NCBI GenBank assembly: GCA_900313615.1
Contig: OMRP01000002.1
Coordinates: forward strand, 1-64,000
Reading direction: 5' to 3'
Origin: an uncultured Prevotellaceae bacterium
GTDB lineage: Bacteria; Bacteroidota; Bacteroidia; Bacteroidales; Bacteroidaceae
Length of the DNA stretch: 64,000 bases
The number at the start of each line of letters is the position of its first letter. Within the stretch, counting starts at the first letter, position 1. The translations under genes and the position numbers were made by a program. The notes under the pieces are model-generated. The model searched no databases, was not told the origin of the DNA, and saw only the letters and a program-made list of their open reading frames with translations. Positions 1-8,873 of this stretch are shown in pieces.

Positions 1-30
1 TACTAATATGCAAAGTGAATAGTATTAGTA
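1..30. repeat. small inverted repeat at window edge
   Basis: The 8-base arms TACTAATA (1-8) and TATTAGTA (23-30) are exact reverse complements separated by 14 bases. No T-tract follows. It lies just outside the deoD terminator hairpin. Function unknown. Confidence 0.35.
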
Positions 31-40
31 TAATAAAAAG

Positions 41-84
41 GCACAGAAAAAGGCGATTTTGTGGTAAATCGCCTTTTTCTGTGC
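41..84 (-). terminator. perfect 19-bp hairpin terminator of deoD
   Basis: Arms 41-59 and 66-84 are exact reverse complements (19 bp) with a 6-base loop. The arms contain A5/T5 runs, so it can act in either direction. It lies 20 nt beyond the deoD stop codon on the minus strand. Confidence 0.85.
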
Positions 85-103
85 TAGGTTTATGATTGGC
101 TTA

Positions 104-811
104 CTAAATCAGCGAGAAAGCCACGTCCATCATCTGGGTGAATTTGGTCTGGCGCTCCTCAGCGGTGGTAGACTCACCCGTAAGGATATGGTCGGAGACG
201 GTGCAGATGCCCAGAGCGCGATTGCCCGAACGGGCGGCGTTCATATAGAGCGCGGCAATCTCCATCTCTACGGCCAAGACACCTAAGTTCATCCACTTGT
301 CATTCTTGGGATTATCGCAGTAGAAGAAATCAGACGACACCACATTGCCCACCTTATAGCGGTAGCCGAACTTTTCACAGGCCTCGACGGCACCACGAAG
401 CAGGTCGAAGTTAGCGATGGGTGCGAAGGTGCCCGGCAGGTCGTACTGTGAAGCGTAGTTGGAGTCGGTGCAAGCACCCATGGCGATGACCAGGTCGCCC
501 AATTTCAGGTCATTATTGATGGAGCCTGTCGAGCCCACACGGATGATGGTCTTCACGCCGTAGAAATTGAACAATTCATAGGTATAGATTGCCATGGACG
601 GCATGCCCATGCCATGTCCCATCACGCTGACGCGCTTGCCATCGTGCGTGCCCGTAAAACCAAGCATACCACGCACCTTGTTGAACTGCACTGGATTGTC
701 AAGAAAATTCTCTGCCATGAACTTGGCGCGCAGTGGGTCGCCCGCCATGATGACCGTCTCAGCTATCTCACCGAGTTTTGCCCCGATATGGGGAGTGGGA
801 AGTTTTGCCAT
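104..811 (-). CDS. deoD: purine nucleoside phosphorylase, DeoD type
   Basis: Cytoplasmic enzyme of nucleoside salvage that phosphorolyses purine (deoxy)ribonucleosides to base and (deoxy)ribose-1-phosphate. The 235-residue product matches the usual DeoD length (about 235-240). Visible family motifs are AGDPLRAK (23-30, phosphate loop), GHGMGMPS (65-72), RVGSTG (91-96), VEMEIAALY (181-189) and SDHI with the catalytic-type Asp207. The ATG at 811 is preferred to an upstream ATG at 889 because a -7 box (TATCTTTG, 879-886 on this strand) falls between them, so the upstream ATG would not be transcribed. Monocistronic, closed by a strong hairpin. Function is confident from family motifs. Confidence 0.96.
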   Translation of the reverse strand: MAKLPTPHIGAKLGEIAETVIMAGDPLRAKFMAENFLDNPVQFNKVRGMLGFTGTHDGKRVSVMGHGMGMPSMAIYTYELFNFYGVKTIIRVGSTGSINNDLKLGDLVIAMGACTDSNYASQYDLPGTFAPIANFDLLRGAVEACEKFGYRYKVGNVVSSDFFYCDNPKNDKWMNLGVLAVEMEIAALYMNAARSGNRALGICTVSDHILTGESTTAEERQTKFTQMMDVAFSLI

Positions 812-878
812 AATATCAGTATTTTTAGGAGGTTGAAGTTTAATAGGGGTTAAAAGGACTATTAGTTTAACGATGCCA

Positions 879-886
879 CAAAGATA
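879..886 (-). promoter_or_regulatory. deoD -7 promoter box
   Basis: TATCTTTG on the minus strand fits TAnnTTTG. A TTG lies 23 nt further upstream, slightly longer than the usual 19-21. It predicts a leader of about 60 nt for deoD. Confidence 0.55.
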
Positions 887-1080
887 CATTTTTTTCTTGA
901 ATAGTCGGTCAAGTTATTCCACATTTTTTCTAGAATTATTAGATGACTACATATTACACGGATTTAAGACGTTGCTAGTACTCACACTCGGAAAAACACA
1001 AATAAATTTGGCTTTTCGCTCGTTTACACGTACCTTTAGATAAGATACTCCATCTCGGCATAAAAAATGAACACGTTTAT

Positions 1081-1113
1081 TTTGTTCTGCTCTCGATTTT
1101 ACGTATCTTTGCA
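1081..1113 (+). promoter_or_regulatory. Bacteroidota promoter of the GH146 gene
   Basis: TTTG at 1081-1084, 19-nt spacer, then TATCTTTG at 1104-1111 followed by CA. Both elements match the consensus exactly. It lies 23 nt before the chosen ATG at 1136 and inside the longer open frame starting at 1067, which rules out that longer start. Confidence 0.85.
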
Positions 1114-1135
1114 AAAAATAAACATTACTGAAACA

Positions 1136-3451
1136 ATGAAAAGAATACTCATCACCTTGGCCTTGGTTCTCACCATCGTGAGCACATCTTTCGGCCAGTT
1201 AAGCACGAAGGTGGAGACCTTCCCCATCAGCAGCGTGCGTTTGGGAGACAGCCAGTTCTTGCGTAACCAACGTGCAGACATCAGTTACCTACTCTCGTTG
1301 GATGCCGACCGGTTGCTGGCGCCCTACCTCAAGGGAGCAGGACTGACACCCAAAGCCGACAACTACACCAACTGGGAAAATACCGGTCTAGATGGCCATA
1401 TCGGTGGTCATTACCTCTCCGCCCTTGCCTATATGTACGCCGCCACGGGCAATGATGAGGTAAAACGTCGCATGGACTATTTCCTCGGCGAGTTGAAACG
1501 TTGTCAGGACGCCGCTGGTGACGGATACTTGGCCGGCGTACCTAATGGTCGTGCCATGTGGCAAGAGATAGCGCAGGGCAACATTCGCGCCGCCTCGTTT
1601 GGCCTGAACGACCGTTGGGTACCCCTATACAATATCCACAAGATTTACGCAGGTCTGCGTGACGCTTGGCTCATCGCAGGCGAAGAGAAAGCCAAGACGA
1701 TGCTTGTGCGTTTGACGGACTGGATGATTCAGGAAGTGAGCAATCTCAGCGACGAACAGATACAGCAGATGCTCATCAGCGAACAAGGCGGTCTGAATGA
1801 GACCTTTGCCGATGTCGCCGCCATTACGGGCGACAAGAAATACCTACATTTGGCCCATCAGTTCAGTGACCAACGTATGTTGCAACCGTTGCTCAAGGGC
1901 GAAGACAATCTCACTGGCAAGCATGCCAACACACAGATTCCCAAGGTGATAGGCTACAAGCGCATCGCCGACATAGAGGGATTGTCCGACTGGGACCGTG
2001 CCGCCGCTTTCTTCTGGGATGTGGTGATAGGCCAGCGCAGCGTAAGCATCGGTGGCAACTCAATGCGCGAACACTTCAACCCTACTGACGACTTCAGCGC
2101 CTTGTTAGAGAGTGAGCAAGGTCCCGAGAGTTGCAATACTTACAATATGCTCCGTCTGACGAAGATGCTCTACCAGACATCTGCCAACAAAGACTATATC
2201 GACTACTACGAGCGTGCCCTCTTCAATCATATTCTCTCCATCCTCAACCCCGTGCAGGGCGGTTTCGTATATTTCACGCCCATGCGCTCCGGCCACTACC
2301 GTGTCTACTCACAGCCACAGACTTCCATGTGGTGCTGCGTGGGCACCGGTTTGGAGAACCCAGCTCGGTATGGAGAGATGATTTACGCCCACGAGGGCGA
2401 CGACCTAATTGTCAATCTGTTCATCCCCTCCACCCTTACGTGGGACGGTTTGACCGTGACACAACGCAACCAATTCCCCATGCAGCCCTCAACCGACATT
2501 GAGCTTTCGCTGAAAAAGGCGAAGAAGATGAGCGTGAAAGTCCGCTGTCCGTGGTGGACGGAAGGGATGTCATTACAGGTAAACGGGTCTCCCGTAGAAG
2601 CGAAGCAAGAGAATGGTTACATGGTGGTTACCCGCAAGTGGGAAAACGGCGATGTGCTTCATGTGAATATGCCGATGCACTTGACCGCCATGACCACTCC
2701 CGACGGCAAGCCACAGTATTCGTTCCTCTATGGTCCCATCGTATTGGCAGCGAAGACAGGCACCGACCGTCAAGACGGAATGTATGCCGATGACAGCCGT
2801 GGCGGCCATATCGCCAATGGTCCTCAGATACCCCTGACACAGATGCCCGCCATCATCGGCGATGCACAGACCATCTTGAGCCATCTGAAGCCCGTAGACG
2901 GCAAGCCCCTCACCTTCGCCTTAAACGGTGTGTCGCTTCCCCAGTACGAGGGAATGCAACTCGTGCCATTCTACCAACTATATGAATGTCGTTACCAGAT
3001 ATATTTCCCCCTCTACAGCCAGAGCGAGTGGACCACCAAGCAACAGAAGATAACACAAGCCGAACAGGCACGTATGCTGTTGGAGGAACAGACCGTCGAC
3101 AAGGTGTTCTGTGGCGAGCAACAATCGGAGAGCGACCATTTCTTCCAATCAGACCGCAGTTGGAATGGTAGCGATGGTGGCATCCATTGGCGCAGAACAC
3201 GCGGCACGTTCTCATACCAGCTGCGTCGCGCCGAAGCCAAGCATTTGATGATTCAGAGTTTTGCCGGTGAAAGAGGACAGATTCGTCTGTCGGCAAACGG
3301 CACAGACATCGGCACCTTCACCCCCAATAGCCAAGGTTCCATCATCGCCAACTTGCCGGAGATGAGTGGTGAGACCTTCAAGCTAGAATTCTCGGCTGTT
3401 AACGGACAGGAGACGCCGCGCATCAGCGAGGTAAGGGCGTTGAAAGAGTAA
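1136..3451 (+). CDS. secreted beta-L-arabinofuranosidase, GH127/GH146 family
   Basis: Predicted exported retaining glycosidase removing beta-L-arabinofuranose from plant glycans. Residues 1-21 are a signal peptide (MKRILITLALVLT...). The catalytic (alpha/alpha)6 domain spans roughly 30-420. The zinc-thiolate site of this clan is intact: Glu331 and Cys333 in the motif ESCNTYNMLR, and the Cys400-Cys401 pair in WCCVGTG, one of which is the expected nucleophile. Beta domains follow, with a C-terminal beta module (about 660-771) of the kind attached to GH146 enzymes. Length 771 aa fits the family. The start was chosen from the promoter position and signal peptide. The stop codon is the first unit of an octamer array. 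Linkage specificity cannot be read from sequence. Confidence 0.9.
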   Translation: MKRILITLALVLTIVSTSFGQLSTKVETFPISSVRLGDSQFLRNQRADISYLLSLDADRLLAPYLKGAGLTPKADNYTNWENTGLDGHIGGHYLSALAYMYAATGNDEVKRRMDYFLGELKRCQDAAGDGYLAGVPNGRAMWQEIAQGNIRAASFGLNDRWVPLYNIHKIYAGLRDAWLIAGEEKAKTMLVRLTDWMIQEVSNLSDEQIQQMLISEQGGLNETFADVAAITGDKKYLHLAHQFSDQRMLQPLLKGEDNLTGKHANTQIPKVIGYKRIADIEGLSDWDRAAAFFWDVVIGQRSVSIGGNSMREHFNPTDDFSALLESEQGPESCNTYNMLRLTKMLYQTSANKDYIDYYERALFNHILSILNPVQGGFVYFTPMRSGHYRVYSQPQTSMWCCVGTGLENPARYGEMIYAHEGDDLIVNLFIPSTLTWDGLTVTQRNQFPMQPSTDIELSLKKAKKMSVKVRCPWWTEGMSLQVNGSPVEAKQENGYMVVTRKWENGDVLHVNMPMHLTAMTTPDGKPQYSFLYGPIVLAAKTGTDRQDGMYADDSRGGHIANGPQIPLTQMPAIIGDAQTILSHLKPVDGKPLTFALNGVSLPQYEGMQLVPFYQLYECRYQIYFPLYSQSEWTTKQQKITQAEQARMLLEEQTVDKVFCGEQQSESDHFFQSDRSWNGSDGGIHWRRTRGTFSYQLRRAEAKHLMIQSFAGERGQIRLSANGTDIGTFTPNSQGSIIANLPEMSGETFKLEFSAVNGQETPRISEVRALKE

Positions 3452-3502
3452 AAGGGTAAAAAGGTAAAAGGGTAAAAGGGTAAAAAAGTAAAAAAGTAAA
3501 AA
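3446..3502 (+). repeat. octamer stop-codon array after the GH146 gene
   Basis: TAA recurs at 3449, 3457, 3465, 3473, 3481, 3489 and 3497, exactly every 8 nt. The first TAA is the GH146 stop codon. Because 8 is not a multiple of 3, the stops occupy all three frames. Units read roughly AARRGTAA. Confidence 0.9.
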
Positions 3503-3540
3503 TCATCGAGCGGGAGTTTATAATTCCCGCTCGATGATTT
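3500..3540 (-). terminator. terminator hairpin overlapping the epimerase 3' end
   Basis: Arms 3500-3518 and 3522-3540 pair over 19 bp with one G-U. The stop codon (3518-3520) and last codons of the cellobiose 2-epimerase are inside the stem. On the minus strand the stem is followed by a T-rich run formed from the reverse of the TAA octamers. Confidence 0.8.
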
Positions 3541-4822
3541 CTAGGCACATTCGGCTGTTGTGATAGGGGCATTTCCAGAATCCCGCTTTGTCGTCGACGA
3601 GATTCAACGTGCCGTCAGGATGGCGGCTCCAGTGCCACTCACCATTCTCATAGTCGATAAGGTTGGCCTTGATATAATCCCAGCAGCGTACCGCTCTATC
3701 GAGCGCCTTTTCATCGCCGAAATACTGGTATATATTCATCCATCCCACGACATTCTCCGCCTGCACCCACCAATGCAAGTCATTATCGACATGACCTGTG
3801 TCAAGGTTCGCCTCATGTATCATTGAGCCATCGGGGCGCAGTCCCTTCTCGCTGGCCTCGGCCACCATCCGCACGATGGGTTCCACCTTATTCAGCACCT
3901 CTCTGTCGCCCAGAACAAGCGCCGCCTCGTGCATGAGCCACGAGCATTCGATATCGTGTCCATAACTCTCCAGATGTCCTGCACCACGTGTCCAGTCCAT
4001 CTCAAAAAAGAGGTCGAGGTGGTGCGTCGCGGGATTGAGTATGCGGTCGGTGAAGATGCCGATGATATTGCGCAGTGCCGCCTCCACGGCATGGATCGTT
4101 TCCCAAGGCACAGAGATGGTGACTGGCAGCACCGCACCGATGGCAGGCACATAGTTGCATGTACTGACTGATTGGAACTCTTTCAGGCAGCGGTAAAGAT
4201 TGGCATAAGGTTCGATGATATGCAGATGTGTGTTCTGCGACTTGGGGAAATTCGCATCCAACTCCGACAAGCGCATATCAGCGATGGGACTCCAATCACG
4301 TGCCATAGCCTCGATATAGCCGTTATGTTCATGGTCAAAAGCATGCTCCTCAATACATTCAAAGAGTTGGAGAGCATAGTCTAGCGCCTCTTGGTCGCCC
4401 GTTGCCCTCGCATATTCCGACAGTCCGTAGATGGCGAAACCTATGGCGTAGAACTGTTTGCGTGTGTTGAGGGGATTACCTTTTGAGTCGAGGCTCCAAA
4501 ATACCCCACCATATTCATGGTCAATGAAATGGTCGATGAAATAGTCCTTTGCGCGCGTGGCAATGTCGAGATATTCTGAGAGGTGGGGGGTGAGAGGCGA
4601 GCGGTTTGACAACACCCTATATGCAGCGGAGAAGGACCAGAGGATACGAGCATTGAGGATAGCCCCTTTCTCCGCATCAGGAATGAGGTTATCATGTCCA
4701 TCTATGCGGCCATAGAAGCCACCATTCTCCTGGTCCACCATCTTGGTCATCCAGAAACGCAGGATATTGTTTTCCAACACATCCAGCATTTCGGTTTTCA
4801 TGGTTCTAATCTGTTCGGTCAT
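3518..4822 (-). CDS. cellobiose 2-epimerase (mannobiose/cellobiose epimerase)
   Basis: Cytoplasmic AGE-superfamily enzyme, 434 aa, that epimerises the reducing-end sugar of beta-1,4-mannobiose to beta-1,4-mannosylglucose. Conserved histidine motifs of the family are present: NTHLHIIE, SYGHDIECSWL and the C-terminal GFWKCPYHNSRMC, plus WWVQAE. ATG at 4822 is chosen; a longer open frame from 4909 encodes an unlikely hydrophobic leader, and an ATG at 4801 is also possible. It is the last gene of the mannan operon and feeds the GH130 phosphorylase two genes upstream, as in the Bacteroides fragilis mannan pathway (established knowledge). The 3' end is built into the terminator stem. Confidence 0.9.
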   Translation of the reverse strand: MTEQIRTMKTEMLDVLENNILRFWMTKMVDQENGGFYGRIDGHDNLIPDAEKGAILNARILWSFSAAYRVLSNRSPLTPHLSEYLDIATRAKDYFIDHFIDHEYGGVFWSLDSKGNPLNTRKQFYAIGFAIYGLSEYARATGDQEALDYALQLFECIEEHAFDHEHNGYIEAMARDWSPIADMRLSELDANFPKSQNTHLHIIEPYANLYRCLKEFQSVSTCNYVPAIGAVLPVTISVPWETIHAVEAALRNIIGIFTDRILNPATHHLDLFFEMDWTRGAGHLESYGHDIECSWLMHEAALVLGDREVLNKVEPIVRMVAEASEKGLRPDGSMIHEANLDTGHVDNDLHWWVQAENVVGWMNIYQYFGDEKALDRAVRCWDYIKANLIDYENGEWHWSRHPDGTLNLVDDKAGFWKCPYHNSRMCLEIIEREL

Positions 4823-4910
4823 AGTTATGGGGAATAAGGAAGACTTAGCGTTCAAATGAAAATCCAAAATAATAATGAGGAGAACCAGAGGAGTTTCTGG
4901 TAATACCATG

Positions 4911-4933
4911 AGAGCCTGGGATTACCAGGCTCT
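4911..4933 (-). other. intercistronic hairpin after the symporter gene
   Basis: AGAGCCTGG (4911-4919) and CCAGGCTCT (4925-4933) form a 9-bp stem with a 5-base loop, 14 nt after the symporter stop. No T-tract on the minus strand, so it more likely stabilises or processes the mRNA than terminates it. Confidence 0.5.
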
Positions 4934-4946
4934 CCAAAGCAAATTT

Positions 4947-6287
4947 CTATTTCTTAATTGGATATTTCTTGGTGAGGAATACCATGATGAGGGCTATGGC
5001 CGCCGGTATGATAGAGAAGATGGCCCATATCATGTTTTGCACAGCAGGCATATCGGAGATGGTGACGATTGTCTCTCCCACCTCATTCGTTCCCGACACA
5101 AATCCAGCGATACCGAGGAGCAATGCCACCAACGAGCCCGAGATGGCCGTTCCAAACTTCTGAGCCATGGTTCCCGACGAGAAGATAAGACCTGTCGAGG
5201 ATGTGCCATTTTTCTCTGTAGCGTAGTCGGCCACGTCAGCGTACATCGACCACAGCAACGGTGAATACAGACCTATACCAATGGAAGTGAGTACCACCAC
5301 TCCGATGAGCACCCAAATATAATTCGGGTCTTTCGGTATGAAGAAGAAGAGCGTTGAGAACGCGGCACAGATGAGAGCTGCTACGATGAACGCCTTACGT
5401 TTCGAGCCCATTTTCTTTGTGAACCATGGCGACACGCCACCGAAGATCATACATGTTACCTCGCCGAAGGTCATGAACACCGTGTAGTTGATGATGAGTC
5501 CACTGACGGTGATTTCCTTGCCCAAGATATAGTCGAACATATATCCCGCCACAGCATAGCGGAATCCGTTGAAGAAGTTGGTGCATATGCCGATGAGCGT
5601 AAGGTATATCCACGGTTTGTTCTTGAACAAGTCCTTGAACGGCTTGAACGAGAATTTCTCCGCGCGCACCGGTTTCAATCTTTCTTTGGTCAACAGACCG
5701 CACGCCAGTGTGCCAGCCGCTGCTATGGCTCCGAAGATAATACCAATGACAGCATATTGGTGTTGTTCCGTGCCGCCCACCATTTTCTGCACATACGGGA
5801 AAGCAAAGAGCGTGATGAATCCCATGGCATAGGCACCCACCATACGGAATGACGAGAACTGGTTCTTCTCATTGTCATCGTCGGTCATCACACCGAGCAG
5901 CGAGCCATAAGGCACATTGACCGCCGTATACATAGCCATCATGACAAGATAGAAACCATATGCCCAGATACGCTTACCCACCGGTCCGAAGTCAGGTGTG
6001 TACAGCAACAGCGCAAAAATGAGTCCGAAGGGGATAGCGCCATAGATGAGCCATGGACGGTACGTGCCCCATTTCGACTGTGTGCGGTCGGCTAGCGCAC
6101 CCATGAGCGGGTCGGTTACCACGTCGAACATACGAGCGATGAGCATCAGTGCCGCCGTGTCGGCTACGGTGAGTCCAAACACATTGGTGAAAAACAGCGG
6201 GAACGCAATGGACATGATTTTCCAAGTGATACCACCAGCGGCGGCATCACCCAAGGCATATCCGATTTTTTCTTTTAAACTTGCCAT
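4947..6287 (-). CDS. GPH-family sugar:cation symporter (mannobiose uptake)
   Basis: Inner-membrane major-facilitator-type transporter, 446 aa, with about 12 hydrophobic spans. The N-terminal motif RMFDVVTDPLMGALADRT is typical of glycoside-pentoside-hexuronide:cation symporters (MelB-like). The ATG at 6287 (MASLKEKIG) is preferred to an in-frame GTG at 6311, which lies inside a degenerate REP-like element. Position between the GH130 phosphorylase and the cellobiose 2-epimerase matches the mannobiose transporter of the B. fragilis mannan operon, so mannobiose or short mannans are the likely cargo (inference from context). Confidence 0.88.
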   Translation of the reverse strand: MASLKEKIGYALGDAAAGGITWKIMSIAFPLFFTNVFGLTVADTAALMLIARMFDVVTDPLMGALADRTQSKWGTYRPWLIYGAIPFGLIFALLLYTPDFGPVGKRIWAYGFYLVMMAMYTAVNVPYGSLLGVMTDDDNEKNQFSSFRMVGAYAMGFITLFAFPYVQKMVGGTEQHQYAVIGIIFGAIAAAGTLACGLLTKERLKPVRAEKFSFKPFKDLFKNKPWIYLTLIGICTNFFNGFRYAVAGYMFDYILGKEITVSGLIINYTVFMTFGEVTCMIFGGVSPWFTKKMGSKRKAFIVAALICAAFSTLFFFIPKDPNYIWVLIGVVVLTSIGIGLYSPLLWSMYADVADYATEKNGTSSTGLIFSSGTMAQKFGTAISGSLVALLLGIAGFVSGTNEVGETIVTISDMPAVQNMIWAIFSIIPAAIALIMVFLTKKYPIKK

Positions 6288-6306
6288 TGTTTGTTTGAGA
6301 TTTATA

Positions 6307-6331
6307 CCCACCCCACCCTCCCAAAGGAGGG
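6307..6331. repeat. degenerate copy of the 28-bp REP-like unit
   Basis: A shortened copy of the CCCACCCC...CCCTCCCAAAGGGAGGG element found at 56780 and 62032. It lies 20 nt upstream of the symporter ATG within the mannan operon. Confidence 0.6.
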
Positions 6332-6405
6332 AGCAGTTACTGCTTGAGGTTGGAGAAGTTTAGTTCATAATTATTCTTTATAATAACGGGAATAAGCGCA
6401 AATAA

Positions 6406-7572
6406 TTATGCGTTATCCAAATTTTTCTTTACAAGTCGTTTGATGGTCTCCACACTGGCAGCAGTGGTGAATCCATCTTCCGGTGTGTTCATGCAGTAAT
6501 CGATGAGGCGGTCGATGGACGACACCGCCACATGCATGCGCGTATCAGACGACGCGTAATAGATAAGCACACGTCCATCTTCATCGGCTATCCATCCGTT
6601 GGCAAACACCACGTTCATCACGTCGCCTATATATTCCCATCCTTCGGGCACAAGGAAATAGCCACCCGGTTGGGCTATGACTCGCGTTGGATCATCGAGT
6701 GCCGTCATGTACATATAGAGCACATAACGTAGTCCGCTGGCACATCCGCGCACACCGTGTGCCAGGTGCAGCCATCCACGGTCAGTTTTGATGGGATGCG
6801 GTCCCTCGCCGTTCTTCACCTCCATGATAGTGTGGTAGTGACGTGCATTGATGATTTTTTCTTCCGTCACCACCGCGTTGGTGATATCGTCGACAAGCGC
6901 CCATCCGATGCCTCCGCCAGAGCCTGTGTCGATGAATCCATCTTGCGGACGGGTATAAAACGCATACTTGCCATCGACAAATTCCGGGTGGAGCACCACA
7001 TTACGCTGCTGGCTCTTCGACTTGAGGTCAGGCAGTCGTTCCCACGTCTTGAGGTCTTTCGTCCTTGCGATGCCAGCCGTGGCCGTGGCCGCGCTGAGGT
7101 CGCCGGGACAGCTTTCATCATGTCTCTCCGCACAGAACACGCCATATATCCATCCATCCTCATGCTGTGTGATGCGCATGTCGTAGATGTTGGTAGCTGG
7201 GATGACATCGTCGGGCATGGTGATAGGTTCCTCCCAGAAGCGGAAGTTGTCGATGCCATTGGGACTCTCCGCCACAGCGAAGAATGATTTGCGGTCGGCC
7301 CCTTCCACACGTACGATGATGACATACTTACCATTCCACTTGATGGCTCCACTATTGAGCGTGGCGTTCATCATGATGCGCTGCATGAGATAAGGATTGT
7401 CTTTCTCGCAGAAGTCATAACGCCACTCCAGCGGAGTATGCTCAGCGGTAACAATAGGGAAACGATATTTCTCGTATATGCCATTTCCCCACTCCATGGG
7501 TTCATTTTTGCGTGTAAGTAGTTCTTCGTGGTGCGCTTTCAGTGCTGCCACTTTTTTTTGGAAATCAGTCAT
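6406..7572 (-). CDS. 4-O-beta-D-mannosyl-D-glucose phosphorylase (GH130)
   Basis: Cytoplasmic inverting phosphorylase, 388 aa, converting mannosylglucose and phosphate to mannose-1-phosphate and glucose. Length and sequence fit GH130 subfamily 1. Asp131 in NIYDMRIT sits at the position of the general acid reported for the B. fragilis enzyme. Other family motifs are RNVVLHPEF, TRPQDGF, GGGIGWAL and YHTIMEV. The ATG at 7572 has no competing start. It acts directly after the epimerase encoded two genes downstream. GH130 members with other mannoside substrates exist, but the operon context favours this assignment. Confidence 0.93.
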   Translation of the reverse strand: MTDFQKKVAALKAHHEELLTRKNEPMEWGNGIYEKYRFPIVTAEHTPLEWRYDFCEKDNPYLMQRIMMNATLNSGAIKWNGKYVIIVRVEGADRKSFFAVAESPNGIDNFRFWEEPITMPDDVIPATNIYDMRITQHEDGWIYGVFCAERHDESCPGDLSAATATAGIARTKDLKTWERLPDLKSKSQQRNVVLHPEFVDGKYAFYTRPQDGFIDTGSGGGIGWALVDDITNAVVTEEKIINARHYHTIMEVKNGEGPHPIKTDRGWLHLAHGVRGCASGLRYVLYMYMTALDDPTRVIAQPGGYFLVPEGWEYIGDVMNVVFANGWIADEDGRVLIYYASSDTRMHVAVSSIDRLIDYCMNTPEDGFTTAASVETIKRLVKKNLDNA

Positions 7573-7646
7573 TGCTATAGTAGTTTTGAGTTATTTTGAG
7601 TTTATAGGTTATTCTAAATCTAGAAAGGCCAAGGCCCTTTACTGTT

Positions 7647-7681
7647 ACGCCCTTTTACCTCTTTACCTTTTCACTTTTTTA
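7647..7681 (-). repeat. octamer stop-codon array after the GH26 gene
   Basis: Read on the minus strand, the GH26 stop TAA (7681-7679) is followed at +8 by TGA, at +16 by TAA and at +24 by TAA. The unit is close to AAARGTAA, the same as after the GH146 gene but on the opposite strand. Confidence 0.85.
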
Positions 7682-8761
7682 CTTTTCAACGATATCTCTC
7701 AAGAAGAGCGTGTTGGGAGCCTCGTATAAGCGTTTGAAGTCAGCGGCACATGGCAGTTCAGGCGACGGTCCGAAATATTCCTCTTTGTAATTCCGCCAAA
7801 GGAGGAAATAGCAAATCTGGTATTTATCCATGATGGGCATCAACACACGCGTCCACCATTTAGAGTCAGGCATATTTTTGTAGCCACATTCCGTCATGGC
7901 AAACAGTTTTCCGTTTTTCTTCGCGAAGGCGCTGACAAAGTCAAGGTCAGCCGTTAGTTGTTTCTTGAAATCCTCTTCCGTACCCCATTGGTAAGCATCT
8001 TCACCGATGAGACTCACACGGTCGTTGCCCGGATAGCGGGCTATATAGCGCGCTTCGTCCCAATTACCGTCGAGGTTGGGCGAATAACTCCACAAAAGAT
8101 TGTCCAGTCCACGACTGTTGAGGTAGTCTTGCAACATGTTCCACAGTCCGTGGAATTCCTCGTCGGAGCACAATTTCTGGCCCCACCAGAACCACGAGCC
8201 GTTATTCTCATGCCAAGGTCGGAAGATGACAGGCACACGTTGTCCCTCTTCCGTCTTGAGAGTCTCGAGGAAATCGCCCACTCTTTTCATCCAATCCTTG
8301 AATTTTTCATGTTGGCTTCCTCCCGGAAGGATGTTTTTCACCACGGTGGTGTCGTTCACATCCCATGCGTTGCCACCTGTCAGCGGATTGCGCGGATGCC
8401 AACTAATGGTGATGATGCCACCCTTTTTATGATGTTTGACAATCTCATCGTGAATGCGGGTAAAAGGCACACTGTCAAGGTTTTTCGCATCGCCCATCTC
8501 TATTCCCCCGAGGTCGAAGCCCATGACCGCCGGGAAGTCACCCACGGTGGCTTGGATGTCGCATTTGTCGGCATCCCATTCCCAGGTTACACCATACATC
8601 GTGGCATCTTCGTGACCACACATATACCCTTTTTTCGAAAGTGTGTCGAGTCTGCTGTAGAGTTGTTCAGCAATGGAGGATGACTTCTCTTGTTTGGGGG
8701 TGGAACAAGCCACGAAAGCGATTGCAGCGAGCGCCATACTAAAAAAGAATGAAGTTTTCAT
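7679..8761 (-). CDS. GH26 endo-beta-1,4-mannanase lipoprotein
   Basis: Predicted surface or periplasmic endo-mannanase, 360 aa. A lipoprotein signal ends at Cys19 (AFVACS). The GH26 catalytic residues are visible: acid/base Glu185 in FRPWHENNGSWFWWG and nucleophile Glu291 in AMTECGYK. Binding-site residues in ISWHPRNPLTGG are also kept. It is the counterpart of the mannobiose-releasing GH26 enzyme of the B. fragilis mannan operon. It is separated by about 110 nt of repeat-rich spacer from each neighbour. Whether the action is endo or exo (mannobiohydrolase-like) cannot be decided from sequence. Confidence 0.92.
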   Translation of the reverse strand: MKTSFFFSMALAAIAFVACSTPKQEKSSSIAEQLYSRLDTLSKKGYMCGHEDATMYGVTWEWDADKCDIQATVGDFPAVMGFDLGGIEMGDAKNLDSVPFTRIHDEIVKHHKKGGIITISWHPRNPLTGGNAWDVNDTTVVKNILPGGSQHEKFKDWMKRVGDFLETLKTEEGQRVPVIFRPWHENNGSWFWWGQKLCSDEEFHGLWNMLQDYLNSRGLDNLLWSYSPNLDGNWDEARYIARYPGNDRVSLIGEDAYQWGTEEDFKKQLTADLDFVSAFAKKNGKLFAMTECGYKNMPDSKWWTRVLMPIMDKYQICYFLLWRNYKEEYFGPSPELPCAADFKRLYEAPNTLFLRDIVEK

Positions 8762-8780
8762 ATTGTGTTATTATTAATTA

Positions 8781-8866
8781 GGAGTGAAGGAGTGAAAGGA
8801 GTGGAGGAGTGAAGACAAATGAAAGGAGTGGAGGAGTGAAGACAAATGACTAAGAGTTTAGACAAA
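8781..8866. repeat. GGAGTGAA octamer array in the mannan operon
   Basis: Repeated GGAGTGAA/GGAGTGGA units, twice followed by GACAAATG. Fills the spacer between the CE7 esterase and GH26 genes. Here the stop-bearing strand is opposite to transcription. Confidence 0.8.
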
Positions 8867-8873
8867 TATTGAA

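Noticed and set aside
6288..6311. GTG start extending the symporter by 8 residues
   Set aside because: The extension is encoded by a REP-like element and the downstream ATG gives the normal family N-terminus.
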